Positions 9,151 through 18,479 of a DNA stretch of 64,000 nt are shown here, piece after piece. Both the position numbers and the translations under genes were made by a program. Every line of letters begins with the position of its first letter. Positions within the stretch are counted from its first letter, which is position 1. The stretch spans positions 8,122,001 to 8,186,000 of the forward strand of contig NZ_BJHV01000001.1 of assembly GCF_005405925.1 (NCBI RefSeq), written 5' to 3'. The DNA comes from Streptomyces antimycoticus (lineage in GTDB: Bacteria; Actinomycetota; Actinomycetes; Streptomycetales; Streptomycetaceae). Below the pieces are notes generated by a model. That model made no database searches, had not been told where the DNA came from, and was given only the letters and a program-made list of their open reading frames with translations.

Positions 9151-11189
9151 TCACAGACAGTCGCGGGGCAGTGTCTCGTTCCAGGTGCGCGAGAACACCC
9201 GCCGGTCGCCCTCGTAGCCGTCCAGCGTGGCATCGACGAAGAACTCGGTCTCGCTGGAGCGCAGCACCGTGCTCGTCACCACGCGTACGTCCCAGTCGTC
9301 GCGGTGGAAGCGCATGGTCCAGGTCGACTCGCCGCCGACCGAGGTGAAGTCGTCCGCGACCGCGGTGTAGCGCTCGTACGCCCGGCGGCCGACATCCATC
9401 CCGATGTCCTCGAAGCGCTGGGTGCCCGCGTCCTTGACGATCTCCAGCTCGGACCGGTAGCCGACCAGGTCGCGCTTGACGTCCCAGCGCTGCTCGCGGG
9501 GGTGAGCGCGGTGGTGGCGACGGGGGGCGTTCCCTCGGGCTCCCCGAACGGGCGCTGGGGCCGATCCTCGCCCGACGACGCCCGGCGCAGCGGCAGCGTG
9601 AGGGCGCTGGTGGCCTCGTACACGGTCAGCAGCGCGGGCCTCGGCGGGGGCCAGGCGAGCGGCCAGTACGACGTGGACAGCGACAGCCGGATGCGGTGAC
9701 CGGGCGGAAACGCCTGGGCCACCCCGTTGAGCCGGACACGGGCGCGGTAGCGCCGGCCGGGCTCCAGCGGCTCGGGGTCGCCGATGGTCTCGCGGTGGGC
9801 GACATTGAGCAGACCGTAGGTGACACGGGTGGCGCGGCCGTCCGGAGCCACATCGGAGAGCCGGGCGGCCACCATGGCCACCGGTTCATTGACCGACAGG
9901 TCCAGTTCGACGGAGGGCGAGCCGAGGATCTCCACCCGCTCGGTGAGCGGGTCGGTCTCGAACACCAGCGAACCGCCGTCCTCCTCCCGCTGGTCGTACG
10001 GCAGGTCCGGAGGCGCGTTGTAGGAGGCCCACTTGCCGGCGAACTGGCCGACGGACAGCGGCGATTGCACGGTCAGCGGCTCGCCCTGCGCCTCCTGCCC
10101 GGACGATGTGTCACCGGGGGCGCCGATGCGCCGGCCGGTCAGCGGGTGCACGGCGGGCTCGACGTTGGGGGAGGGCCACCGGGGCTCGGCGATCCAGCGG
10201 CCGGGCCGCTCCTCGTAGGCGGTGGACGGCGCCACGCTGTCCTGCATCCACGTCCACAGCATGGGCCCGTCCATGACGCCGTTGTCCACGCCCTTCAGCC
10301 AGTGGTCCCACCACCGCACCACCTCCTGGAGATAGCCGATGGCCGGGCCCGGCTCGCCCAGGTGCGGGTACTTGTGCGACCACGGGCCGATCAGCCCCCT
10401 GCGCGGTACGTCGAGCTGGCCGAGCAGCCGTGTCACGGCGTTGGAGTAGCCGTCCGCCCAGCCGCTGGAGGCCAGCACGGGGCACTGCACGGCCTGGTAG
10501 TCCTCGCACACCGAGGCATGCCGCCAGTAGTCGTCGCGGCGCTGGTGGCGCAGCCACTCCAGCACCCAGGGGCGGGCGTTCTCCAGCCGCTCGTGCCACA
10601 TCTCGCGCCAGCGCTCGCCGACCACCGCCGGATCCGGCGGACATGTGGCGTAGGCGAACATGGTGCCCGCCTCGGCGAGGTTGTCGGACAGCAGGGCACC
10701 GCCCATGTAGTGCATGTCATCGGCGTACCGGTCGTCGGTGAACGAGGCGATGACGATGGCGCGCAGGCTCGGCGGCCGCCGGGCGGCCACCTGCAGGGCG
10801 GCGAAGGCACCCCAGGAGATGCCCATCATGCCGGTGGCGCCATCACACCAGGGCTGCTCGGCGAGCCACGCCAGGATCTCCTCGGCGTCCGCCTGCTCCT
10901 GTCCCAGGTATTCGTCCGTCAGCACCCCCTCCGACTCCCCGGTGCCCCGCAGATCGACGCGGACACAGGCGTAGCCATGACCGGCGATGTACGGATGGTG
11001 GATGGAGTCGCGTACGGAGGTCAGATCCCGTTTCCGGTAGGGGATGTACTCCAGCACCGCGGGCACCGGCTCCTCGTCCGAGGACGTGGGACGCCAGATG
11101 CGCGCCGACAGGCGAATGCCGTCGGACATGGGGATCGTGACGTGTTCCTCTTCCTTTGTCGCGCACGGCAGATTGCTCACGAGGCGCAT
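9151..11189 (-). CDS. CocE/NonD-family hydrolase (X-Pro dipeptidyl-peptidase S15-like), frameshifted
   Basis: Alpha/beta hydrolase of the CocE/S15 group, about 680 residues once the frame is repaired. The nucleophile Ser is in GISWGA (about residue 125), the acid in SSGWADGYSNA and the His in IGPWSHKYP; a C-terminal jelly-roll follows (PSVELDLSVNEPVAMVAARL). These enzymes cleave acyl or X-Pro peptide bonds. ATG 11189 has AAGGAG upstream. Near 9498-9502 (a G5 run on the plus strand) the frame slips: upstream it reads ALTP, downstream the true C-terminus (REQRWDVKRDLVG ... SVGGESTWTMRFHRDDWDVRV) is one frame over and stops at 9151. One missing base would restore it. The uncorrected frame runs to 9276 with a Ser/Thr/Ala nonsense tail. 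Confidence 0.85.
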
Positions 11190-11286
11190 AGGGCCGATCT
11201 GCTCCTTCCCTGGTGGCGGGGGTGCACGGGTGCCCACGGACGCCACCGGCACACCGGCCGTGTCCATGGGCGGTCGCACCCGGGGC

Positions 11287-12651
11287 TCAGCCCCGCTCCC
11301 TCTCCTGCTCGTTCTTCCGCTTCTCCTCCTGCCGGCCGCCGGGGGCGGTGGCGTCGAAGAGGCGGTTCAGGGCGGCGACACAGCGGTCGTACTTCTCGCG
11401 CAGGTCCTCCTCGCTGTCCCCGCCGGTGAAGATGTGGGCGAGTTCGAAGCTGTAGCTGTCCTGCTGGTCCATCCGCGACAGCCGCTGCCCCTCCTCGGGC
11501 ACCACATCGATCCGCACGCCCGGGATCTCGCGCTCGATCCGCTCGATCTCCTCGTCCACGGGGGCGTCGTGGACCACGCCGTCGGCGAACCACCGGTAGT
11601 ACCACTTGGCGGCCATCCGGTAGGGGCCGGCGCGGTACGGCAGGGCGGGGTCCTCGCCGAGGGCGAGGCTGAGCATGCAGTGGTGATTGGACACCCCGTC
11701 GACGTAGGCGAAGAGTTCGGCGTGCGACTGGGAGTGCCGGGGGTTGATCTCCAGGAGATTGATCTCGTCCGTCCCGGCGTCGTAGAAGTACTCGATGCTG
11801 AACGTCGCCCCGTCCATGCCGATCTGCCGCATGACCCGCCGGGAGACGTCATGCAGCCGCTGGATCACGGGCTCCGGCAGGGCCGAGGGGTACTGGTGGC
11901 GCAGGAAAGACGGGCTGTCGGGGTAGTCGATGGAGTCCAGCACGCCGTAGACGGTGACCTCGCCGTCGTGGACGTATCCCTCCACGGCGACCTGCACTCC
12001 GCTCAGCGATTCCTCCGCGAGGCACACCCGGCCGCCCACACCCTCCATCTCCGGGGGGAGTTCCAGCCGGTCGAGGACGGCCTCGAAGGGCTTGCCGACG
12101 CGGCCGATGCCCTCACGGATCTCGCCGACCGCCCTACGGAACTGCTCCTCGTCCTTGACGGAGAAGGCCAGCTCCGAGGAGTACGCGAGGGCCGGCTTGA
12201 GCCACATCGGGAAGCGGACACCCTCCGGTGGCTGTGGGTCCCGCGCCTCCAGATCCACCCGGCCGAACCGTGGGCACTCATCGATCACCTTCTGCTGCTC
12301 CAGCCGACTCCAGTATTTGTGCTCGCACTTGACCACCGACTCCAGACTCGTGCTGCGCGTGCCGTAGCGCTCGCTGAGAATCGGTATGAGTGTGCTCACC
12401 GGAAAGTCCCAGTAGCCGACGATCGCGTCGATGCTGCCCTCGAAGGCATCCAGCACAGCCTCCGCCTTGGCGAGGAGATCCGCCACGGACACCTCGCCGC
12501 TCTGCAGATCCTCGATGGTGAGCAGGCGGTGGAACCGGTACCGGTCGGCACCGGGGCCATTCTCCAGAACGGGCTCATTGGCCTCGTCCAGGCCGATCAC
12601 AAAGATGTTCTTCTCGGCCGTGTTCTTTTCGGCCGTGTTCTTCTCGTCCAC
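11287..12651 (-). CDS. ATP-grasp domain protein
   Basis: Cytosolic ATP-grasp ligase of about 454 residues. The central part (about 120-330) has the pattern of the fold: KCEHKYWSR, the ATP-contacting WLKPALAYSSE, and the metal-binding EYFYDAGTDEINLLEINPRHSQS near 300. Such enzymes join a carboxylate to an amine through an acyl-phosphate; the substrate is unknown. GTG 12651 is preferred because GGGAGG lies nine bases upstream. The N-terminus contains a 15-base tandem repeat giving EKNTAEKNTAEKN, and the C-terminus is highly charged. It lies 97 bp upstream of the CocE hydrolase on the same strand, so a ligase/hydrolase operon is likely, and is divergent from the kinase gene. Confidence 0.8.
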   Translation of the reverse strand: MDEKNTAEKNTAEKNIFVIGLDEANEPVLENGPGADRYRFHRLLTIEDLQSGEVSVADLLAKAEAVLDAFEGSIDAIVGYWDFPVSTLIPILSERYGTRSTSLESVVKCEHKYWSRLEQQKVIDECPRFGRVDLEARDPQPPEGVRFPMWLKPALAYSSELAFSVKDEEQFRRAVGEIREGIGRVGKPFEAVLDRLELPPEMEGVGGRVCLAEESLSGVQVAVEGYVHDGEVTVYGVLDSIDYPDSPSFLRHQYPSALPEPVIQRLHDVSRRVMRQIGMDGATFSIEYFYDAGTDEINLLEINPRHSQSHAELFAYVDGVSNHHCMLSLALGEDPALPYRAGPYRMAAKWYYRWFADGVVHDAPVDEEIERIEREIPGVRIDVVPEEGQRLSRMDQQDSYSFELAHIFTGGDSEEDLREKYDRCVAALNRLFDATAPGGRQEEKRKNEQERERG

Positions 12652-12839
12652 TGGGTGGTCCCTCCCTGGTCCGTCGTTTTCCGGCGTCCTGAGTACCCTC
12701 CAGCGGGCGGCCAATCCCGATGTGAGGTGGCAGTCCGGATCGACTTCCTGCCGCCTCAAGGGGGGAGAGCTGTTACGGGGTGGTGGGTTCGTTTACGCTG
12801 TCGCTCGCTCGAACGGTGAGAGACGGGGTGACGGGGAGC

Positions 12840-15122
12840 ATGTCCCGATCGGACCATGGCCGACCGGCGATACCGCCTGTTGATGCGGGGGGACAACCGG
12901 GGTGGCCGATATCTCCGCCACCGCATAGCCCACTTGGGCATGCGGATCCTCCCCAGGCCGGCCCGTACCGGCTGGAGGCGATTCTGGGCGCGGGCGGGAT
13001 GGGCCGCGTCTACCTGGGGCGGACACCGGCCGGCAGCGCGGTGGCGGTCAAGGTCGTACACCGCGAATACGCGGGCGACGCGACGTTCCGCAAGCGCTTC
13101 GAGCAGGAGGTGGCGGCGGCCCGGCGGGTCCAGGGGCTGTACACCGTGCCGGTCGTGGACGCGGATCTGCGGGCCGATGAGCCCTGGCTGGCCACGGCCT
13201 ACGTGCCCGGGCCGTCCCTGCAGCACGCGGTCGCCGACAGCGGGCCGTTGGCGGCCGACGCGGCGCTGGGGCTGATCGCCAGGGTGGCGGAAGCCCTGCA
13301 GTCCATCCACGCCGCCGATGTGATCCACCGTGACCTGAAACCCTCCAACATCATCCTCACCGCCGAGGGCCCCAAGGTCATCGACTTCGGTATCGCCCGG
13401 GCCGCGGACGTCACCACGGTGACCGCTACCGGAATGCGCACCGGAACGCCCGCCTACATGGCGCCCGAATACATCAGGGGGCAGAACGTCACCGAGGCCG
13501 GTGATGTGTTCGCCCTCGGAGTCGTCGCCCACTTCGCCGCCACCGGACGGCTCGCCTTCGGCGGCGGCACCGACCACGGCGTGGTCTACCGCATCCTGGA
13601 ACAGGCCCCCGACCTCGACGGCTGCCCCGAGCCCCTCCGGGCCATCGCCGCGCGATGCCTGGAGAAGGACCCGGAGCGGCGGCCGACCCCCGCCGAGGTC
13701 ATCGAGCAGTGCCGCCAGGCCTCCACGGCGGGGATCGCCGACGCCCACCCACGCACCGTGGTGTCCCCGTCAGGGCCCGAGCGCGTGACACCCGGCCCGC
13801 TGGGCGCCCCTGGTTCGCCGGGCGCCCCCGGCTTGCCCGACGCCGAGACACGCACATCACGGTCGCCGCGCGGGTCCGGGCCCGCCGCCCCCGTACCGCC
13901 GCCGTCCGCTCTGGCCGCGCACGACCCGGCACGGGGCGCCGCCCCCGGCGGTCCCGCGACCCCACCGAGTGCGGACACCTCGCCGAACCCGCCGGTCCCG
14001 GACCCGCTCACCACGCCCGCGCCGGGGCTGCCCGTGCTGCTCAGCGGAGTCGGGATCCTCGTCCTCGCCGTCGTCCTGATCGCCTTCTACCTCCCCGGCT
14101 CTTCCCCCGACCGCGGCCCCAGCTACCCCTATCGCTCGTTCGAGCCGACGGCCGCTATCGGCCCCACCGGGCAGTCCAGGGACACCGAAGGCATGGCGTT
14201 CAGCCCGGATGGCAAGATGCTCGCCACGAACAGCGACGATGGCAAGGTGCGACTGTGGAATGTCGCCGACCGCAAGCCACGCGCCACCTTCATCCAACGC
14301 GACAGGGTCGGGAATGACGGGTTCGGGGGCCGCAGTGTGACGTTCAGCCCCGACGGCAAGCTTCTCGCGGCCACCAATATGACCGGTTGGCTGACCATGT
14401 GGGACGTGGCCGAGCGCCGGCAGGTTCGCTTCCTCGGCACCACGGTGGATGGCGGCGAAAGGGTGGCCTTCAGCCCGGATGGCAAGCTGTTCGCCACCGG
14501 CAGTCAGACCGGCTCGGTGAACCTGTTCGACACAGGCAGCCGCAAGGACGAGATACTCGCCTACTACGACCAGGAGGCCAACGTCACGGGCGTGGCCTTC
14601 AGCCCGGACGGCCGGACGCTGGCCTCCGCGAGCGACGACTCCGACAGCAACCTCACCCCGAAACACTCGGTGCGGCTGTGGGACGTGGCACACCGCGATC
14701 CGGAACCCTACGGCCAGGACGATCCACGGCTCACCATCTCCCCCGCGCAAGGAGTCCTGAGCCTGGCGTTCAGTCCGGACGGCAAGACCATCGCCACCGG
14801 CAGCTACGACGACAAGGTGCGGCTGTGGGATGCGAAGACCGGCCGTCAGCGCGCCACCCTCGGCGACTCCTACCAGGCGAGGGTCGACCACCTGGCGTTC
14901 AGTCCGGACGGCAAGACGCTCGCCGCCCCCGCCGGACGAGGACTGTTGCTGTGGAACGTGGCCACCCGCAAACCACGCGCCATCCTGTTGACCGGGGCGC
15001 AGGGGCCGGAGAGCACGGTCCGGGACGTGGCCTTCAGCCGGGACGGCCGCCTCATCGCGGGCAACGACGCCAAGCACCACAAGGTGTACCTGTGGAAGAA
15101 CCCTAAAGAGAGCGTGCGGTGA
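12840..15122 (+). CDS. Membrane Ser/Thr protein kinase with C-terminal WD40 propeller
   Basis: Hanks-type kinase of 760 residues. Kinase domain about 40-295: glycine loop LGAGGMGRVYLG, VAVKVVH lysine, catalytic HRDLKPSN, metal-binding DFG (VIDFGIARA) and GTPAYMAPE. A Pro/Gly-rich linker follows (about 300-395), then one transmembrane helix (about 396-418), then seven repeats from about residue 449 to the end, each with xAFSPDGKxLA and ending VRLWD or similar, enough for a closed seven-bladed propeller outside the cell. ATG 12840 is the best start. Typical role: sensing through the external propeller and phosphorylating cytosolic targets. It diverges from the ATP-grasp gene with 188 bp between starts. 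Confidence 0.9.
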   Translation: MSRSDHGRPAIPPVDAGGQPGWPISPPPHSPLGHADPPQAGPYRLEAILGAGGMGRVYLGRTPAGSAVAVKVVHREYAGDATFRKRFEQEVAAARRVQGLYTVPVVDADLRADEPWLATAYVPGPSLQHAVADSGPLAADAALGLIARVAEALQSIHAADVIHRDLKPSNIILTAEGPKVIDFGIARAADVTTVTATGMRTGTPAYMAPEYIRGQNVTEAGDVFALGVVAHFAATGRLAFGGGTDHGVVYRILEQAPDLDGCPEPLRAIAARCLEKDPERRPTPAEVIEQCRQASTAGIADAHPRTVVSPSGPERVTPGPLGAPGSPGAPGLPDAETRTSRSPRGSGPAAPVPPPSALAAHDPARGAAPGGPATPPSADTSPNPPVPDPLTTPAPGLPVLLSGVGILVLAVVLIAFYLPGSSPDRGPSYPYRSFEPTAAIGPTGQSRDTEGMAFSPDGKMLATNSDDGKVRLWNVADRKPRATFIQRDRVGNDGFGGRSVTFSPDGKLLAATNMTGWLTMWDVAERRQVRFLGTTVDGGERVAFSPDGKLFATGSQTGSVNLFDTGSRKDEILAYYDQEANVTGVAFSPDGRTLASASDDSDSNLTPKHSVRLWDVAHRDPEPYGQDDPRLTISPAQGVLSLAFSPDGKTIATGSYDDKVRLWDAKTGRQRATLGDSYQARVDHLAFSPDGKTLAAPAGRGLLLWNVATRKPRAILLTGAQGPESTVRDVAFSRDGRLIAGNDAKHHKVYLWKNPKESVR

Positions 15123-15135
15123 AAGTCGCCGCGGC

Positions 15136-15169
15136 GGTTGACCCTGACGCAGGGGCAACCTCGCAGCAT
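15136..15169 (+). promoter_or_regulatory. MerR-type promoter/operator for the hydrolase-MerR pair
   Basis: An inverted repeat GGTTGACCC (15136-15144) and GGGGCAACC (15152-15160), 8 of 9 bases matching, separated by 7 bp. It contains a -35 TTGACC (15138-15143); CAGCAT (15164-15169) could be a -10 with a 20-bp spacer. Long spacers with a dyad between the -35 and -10 elements are the hallmark of MerR-controlled promoters. The predicted start of transcription falls at about 15176, next to the ATG at 15177, suggesting a leaderless message. Confidence 0.55.
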
Positions 15170-15176
15170 GGGCGGC

Positions 15177-15983
15177 ATGACGACGACGCGCCACTTCACG
15201 GTCCACCACGACGGCGTCACCATCCCGGTGTCCCGCGGCGGCCGCGGACGACCGCTGGTCCTGTGCCCCGGCCTCAACTCCACCCAGGCCGATCTGCATG
15301 AGCTGACCGGGCTGCTTCGACACGACCACGATGTGGTGACCTTCGACCTCAGGGGACATGGCCTCGCCTCGGCCGCCGACGGGTATTCCTTCGACGCTTT
15401 CCTGAGCGATCTCTTCGCCGTGCTGGCGGACCTGGAACGCCTCGACCTGCCCTCGCCGCCCGTGCTCGTCGGCTACTCGCTGGGCGCGGACCTGGCCGTG
15501 CACTATGCCGCCGAGCGTCCTGACGCCGTCGCCGGGCTCGTCCTCATCGACGGGGCGAACCCGCTGCCCGAACCGTTCATCACCGACGCCGACTTGGCGC
15601 AGTTCCGCGCCATGGCGGAGGATCCGGCGACGCGGCGGGAGATCGAGCAGGCCATGGGCACCGCGCGGCAGGTGCTGCTCACCGCCCGGCACGTCCTCGA
15701 CCTGCAGCTCGAGATGGATGTGGTGCGGTCCGCAATCCTCGACCGGTACCGGAAGATCGACTGCCCCATCCACATGATCATGTCGACGTCGATCGCCGGC
15801 GACAGCACCGAAGGGCGTGCGCCGCGGCACAACCGGCTCTGGCGTGCCGGTATCGACCGCCTCGTCCGCGAACGGCCGCACATCTCCACGTCCTGGCTCG
15901 ACGCGGACCACCGCCTGGCCCTCACCCACGCCCCCGACATCGCGGAGATCGTCCGAAGCGCACACCCCCGGCCCACGGGCTGA
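15177..15983 (+). CDS. Alpha/beta hydrolase
   Basis: Cytosolic alpha/beta-hydrolase fold protein of 268 residues. Oxyanion region LVLCPGLNST, nucleophile elbow GYSLGA (about residues 101-106) and the C-terminal His in LDADHRLALTH; the acid residue is not certain. The function could be esterase, lactonase or a detoxifying hydrolase. ATG 15177 fits a leaderless transcript from the MerR-type promoter; ATG 15168 is an alternative. It is followed by the MerR gene 31 bp later and the two probably form one autoregulated unit in which the hydrolase degrades the ligand sensed by the regulator. Confidence 0.75.
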   Translation: MTTTRHFTVHHDGVTIPVSRGGRGRPLVLCPGLNSTQADLHELTGLLRHDHDVVTFDLRGHGLASAADGYSFDAFLSDLFAVLADLERLDLPSPPVLVGYSLGADLAVHYAAERPDAVAGLVLIDGANPLPEPFITDADLAQFRAMAEDPATRREIEQAMGTARQVLLTARHVLDLQLEMDVVRSAILDRYRKIDCPIHMIMSTSIAGDSTEGRAPRHNRLWRAGIDRLVRERPHISTSWLDADHRLALTHAPDIAEIVRSAHPRPTG

Positions 15984-16014
15984 CTTCGCGAGCGAGTCCG
16001 AGGAGACTGACCCG

Positions 16015-16851
16015 ATGCTGACCATCGGCGAGCTGGCGTCGTACGCCGGAGTGACGGTGCGCGCGGTGCGGCACTATCACGCCAAGGGGCTGCTGCCGGA
16101 GCCGGAGCGGGACCACTCCGGCTATCGGCGGTACGGCGCCGACGCCGTCGTCGAGCTGATCAGGATCCGGACCCTCGCCGAGGCCGGGGTCCCGCTGGCG
16201 CGCGTACGGGACCTGCTACGGGCCGACGGGGAGGAGTTCGCCGCGGCGGTCGCGGACATCGACAAGCGGCTGCGGGCCGAAATCCGGGAGCGGCAGCGGC
16301 ACCGCGAGCGCATCGCCCGCCTCGCCTCCGGGGACAGTCTGGCGCTGCCCCCGGAGGTGGTCGGGTTCCTCGACCGACTGCGGGCGCTCGGGGTCGACGA
16401 GCGGATCGTCCAGGTCGAACGCGACGGCTGGATCCCGCTGGCCGAGCACGCACCCGAGAGGGTCCCGGAGTGGATGGCACGCAAGCGGGAGCAGATCGCC
16501 GACCCCCGTTTCATCGCCTTCTATCTCACCCTGGGCCAGGCACTCGACCGCACCGACGACGATCCACGGCTGGTCGAACTGGCCGACCAACTGGCCGCCT
16601 ACCTCACGCAGATGGCCGAGGAGCGGGGCGAGGACTACATCGACGATGCCGACATCGAGCCACCGCTCGCCAAGGTGATGGACACCCTCGCCTTCGACAC
16701 CATGCCGTCGGCCCGCCGGCTGATCGAGTTGCTGAAGCAGCGGGGCTGGACCGGCTGGACCAAGCTCGAGCGGGTGGCCGCGCCACGCGACCGCGGTCGG
16801 GCAGCAAGCGGCCCGCCACGAATATCCGGTGGCGGGCCCGGCCGCCGGTGA
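16015..16851 (+). CDS. MerR family transcriptional regulator
   Basis: MerR regulator of about 278 residues. The N-terminal winged helix is clear (MLTIGELASYAGVTVRAVRHYHAKGLLPEPERDHSGYRRY), followed by the dimerisation coiled coil (about 75-115) and a large ligand-binding-like C-terminal domain. ATG 16015 has GAGGAG nine bases upstream. The last 25 codons overlap a hairpin (GGCCCGCCAC 16810-16819, GTGGCGGGCC 16829-16838), so the gene end may double as a terminator. Expected to bind the dyad at 15136-15160 and control itself and the upstream hydrolase. Confidence 0.85.
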   Translation: MLTIGELASYAGVTVRAVRHYHAKGLLPEPERDHSGYRRYGADAVVELIRIRTLAEAGVPLARVRDLLRADGEEFAAAVADIDKRLRAEIRERQRHRERIARLASGDSLALPPEVVGFLDRLRALGVDERIVQVERDGWIPLAEHAPERVPEWMARKREQIADPRFIAFYLTLGQALDRTDDDPRLVELADQLAAYLTQMAEERGEDYIDDADIEPPLAKVMDTLAFDTMPSARRLIELLKQRGWTGWTKLERVAAPRDRGRAASGPPRISGGGPGRR

Positions 16852-16864
16852 TGAGGATCGCGGC

Positions 16865-17425
16865 ATGCATGTGTTCCTGGAGACCGAACGGCTCGTGCTG
16901 CGCCCGTTCACCGAGGCCGACGCCGACCACCTCTTCGCGCTGGACAGCGACCCCGACGTCATGCGCTTCCTCAACGGCGGCAAGCCGACGAGCCGCGAGA
17001 GGGTCCACGCCCAGATCCTGCCACGCCTTCTCCACGACCACCCGTGCTTCGGCACCCGCGGCTACTGGGCCGCCGAGGAGAAGGCCACCGGAACCTTCCT
17101 GGGCTGGTTCGAGTTCCGCCCCCTGGACGACCACAGCCCCGCCGTGGTGGAACTCGGCTACCGGCTGAACAAGGCCGCCTGGGGCAGGGGTTACGCCGCG
17201 GAAGGAGCGCGGGCCCTGATCCACAAGGGCTTCACGGACCTCGGGGTGGAGCGGGTCACCGCGGACACCATGGCGGTGAACACCCGCTCGCGGCGGGTGA
17301 TGGAGAAGGCGGGCCTGTCGTTCCTCCGGAACTTCACCGGGGACTGGCCGGAGGCGATCGAAGGCTCCGAGCACGGCGAAGTCGAGTACGAACTCACGCG
17401 GGCCGCCTGGGAGCAACGCCGATAG
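16865..17425 (+). CDS. GNAT family N-acetyltransferase
   Basis: Acetyl-CoA-dependent acyltransferase of 186 residues, RimJ/RimL-like. N-terminus TERLVLRPFTEADADHLFAL is family-typical; acetyl-CoA contacts lie in the AWGRGYAAEGARALI segment (about 112-127), the usual Q/RxxGxG/A loop. C-terminal VNTRSRRVMEKAGL is also conserved. ATG 16865 has GAGG at suitable distance. Starts 13 bp after the MerR gene on the same strand. The acceptor, protein N-terminus or small amine, is unknown. Confidence 0.82.
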   Translation: MHVFLETERLVLRPFTEADADHLFALDSDPDVMRFLNGGKPTSRERVHAQILPRLLHDHPCFGTRGYWAAEEKATGTFLGWFEFRPLDDHSPAVVELGYRLNKAAWGRGYAAEGARALIHKGFTDLGVERVTADTMAVNTRSRRVMEKAGLSFLRNFTGDWPEAIEGSEHGEVEYELTRAAWEQRR

Positions 17426-17498
17426 CCGTCAGCTCCGCCGCGCAGACGCAGCCGGTCGGCCGCGCACATGCGGTCGGCCGATCGACGCGCAGGCCGGA

Positions 17499-18365
17499 TC
17501 AGCCGTGCGTGGTGGCCGGTGGGCCGGCGATGGTGGTGAGCCGGAGCTTGGTCTCGTCCTCGCTGCCGGGCATGGCGGTCATGATGACGATCTTGAGTTC
17601 GGAGTCGCCGTCGGTCAGGGTGTCGCAGTCCACCGTGAACGGGCCCACCGACGGGTGGTCGATCGTCTTGTGGTCCTCGCGGTGCGCGGCCACCTCTCCG
17701 GTCGTCCACAGCTCGGCGAACCTCCGGTTGCCCGCGTTCAGCTCGCGGATCAGCGCGGCCAAGCGGCTGTCCTGGGGAAAGCGGCCGGTGGCGCGGCGCA
17801 GGTCGGAGACGACGGCGGCGTCGGTGGCGGCGCGGTCCGCCTCGGTCACCGGCCACCGTGCGAGGTGGGCGGGACCGGCGTCCACCGGGAACCTGTCGCG
17901 CGCGAAGTTGCGCAGCCGCGGCGGCGAGGCGGAAGGGTCGCCCAGAAGGGCGGCCCACCCATGGTTCCACCACACCAGTTGCCAGTCCGCCGCGAACACG
18001 GCAACCGCCACGTCCCCGAGCCGGGCGAGCACCCGCTGCACACCGGGCGGAAGATGGTCGCAGATCGCGCCGTCCTCCGGCGGGGCGAGCTGGGCCAGCC
18101 GGTACAGGTGATCCCGCTCGGCGGTGGACAACTGCAGGGCGCGCGCCAAGGACGCCACCACCGACACCGAGGGTGTCGTGGCCCGCCCCTGCTCCAGGCG
18201 CACGATGTAGTCGACCGACACCCCGGCCAGATCGGCCAGCTCCTCGCGCCGCAGCCCGGCCGCCCGGCGCCCGCGGGCCACCGGCAGTCCGGCGGCCGAC
18301 GGCGGCAGCCGGTCCCGCCAGGTGCGGATCATCGCGCCCAGTCCGGTTCCGGGGGTCGTCGGCAT
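17499..18365 (-). CDS. HTH regulator with MmyB-like ligand-binding domain
   Basis: Transcription factor of about 288 residues. XRE-type helix-turn-helix at about 30-70 (GLRREELADLAGVSVDYIVRLEQGRATTPS), then the MmyB-type PAS-like domain (VQRVLARLGDVAVAVFAADWQLVWWNHGWAALLGDP) and the C-terminal HPSVGPFTVDCDTL segment. Start ATG 18365 is nine bases after AAGGAGG; the ATG at 18374 sits directly on the Shine-Dalgarno and is rejected. The protein is divergent from the SDR gene at 18480, the standard layout in which such a regulator controls the neighbouring oxidoreductase. Members of this family are thought to bind fatty-acid-like ligands. Confidence 0.87.
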   Translation of the reverse strand: MPTTPGTGLGAMIRTWRDRLPPSAAGLPVARGRRAAGLRREELADLAGVSVDYIVRLEQGRATTPSVSVVASLARALQLSTAERDHLYRLAQLAPPEDGAICDHLPPGVQRVLARLGDVAVAVFAADWQLVWWNHGWAALLGDPSASPPRLRNFARDRFPVDAGPAHLARWPVTEADRAATDAAVVSDLRRATGRFPQDSRLAALIRELNAGNRRFAELWTTGEVAAHREDHKTIDHPSVGPFTVDCDTLTDGDSELKIVIMTAMPGSEDETKLRLTTIAGPPATTHG

Positions 18366-18414
18366 GCTCGCCATCCTCCTTCATCCCCGGTCGTGCGGGT
18401 CGGCGCGAGGGTGG

Positions 18415-18471
18415 TACTGGTCTTCCTACCGTCGAAGTCTCCCTGGTCCGCCTCCTCGGTCGGGACCAGTA
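18415..18471. promoter_or_regulatory. Inverted repeat in the HTH/SDR divergent promoter
   Basis: TACTGGTC (18415-18422) and GACCAGTA (18464-18471) form an 8-bp perfect inverted repeat with 41 bp between. One arm lies next to each gene start. They are plausible half-sites for the divergent HTH regulator. Confidence 0.4.
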
Positions 18472-18479
18472 TCGAACGC

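Noticed and set aside
13857..16025. 720-residue open frame antisense to the kinase and hydrolase
   Set aside because: No domain seen and the plus strand carries two clear genes.
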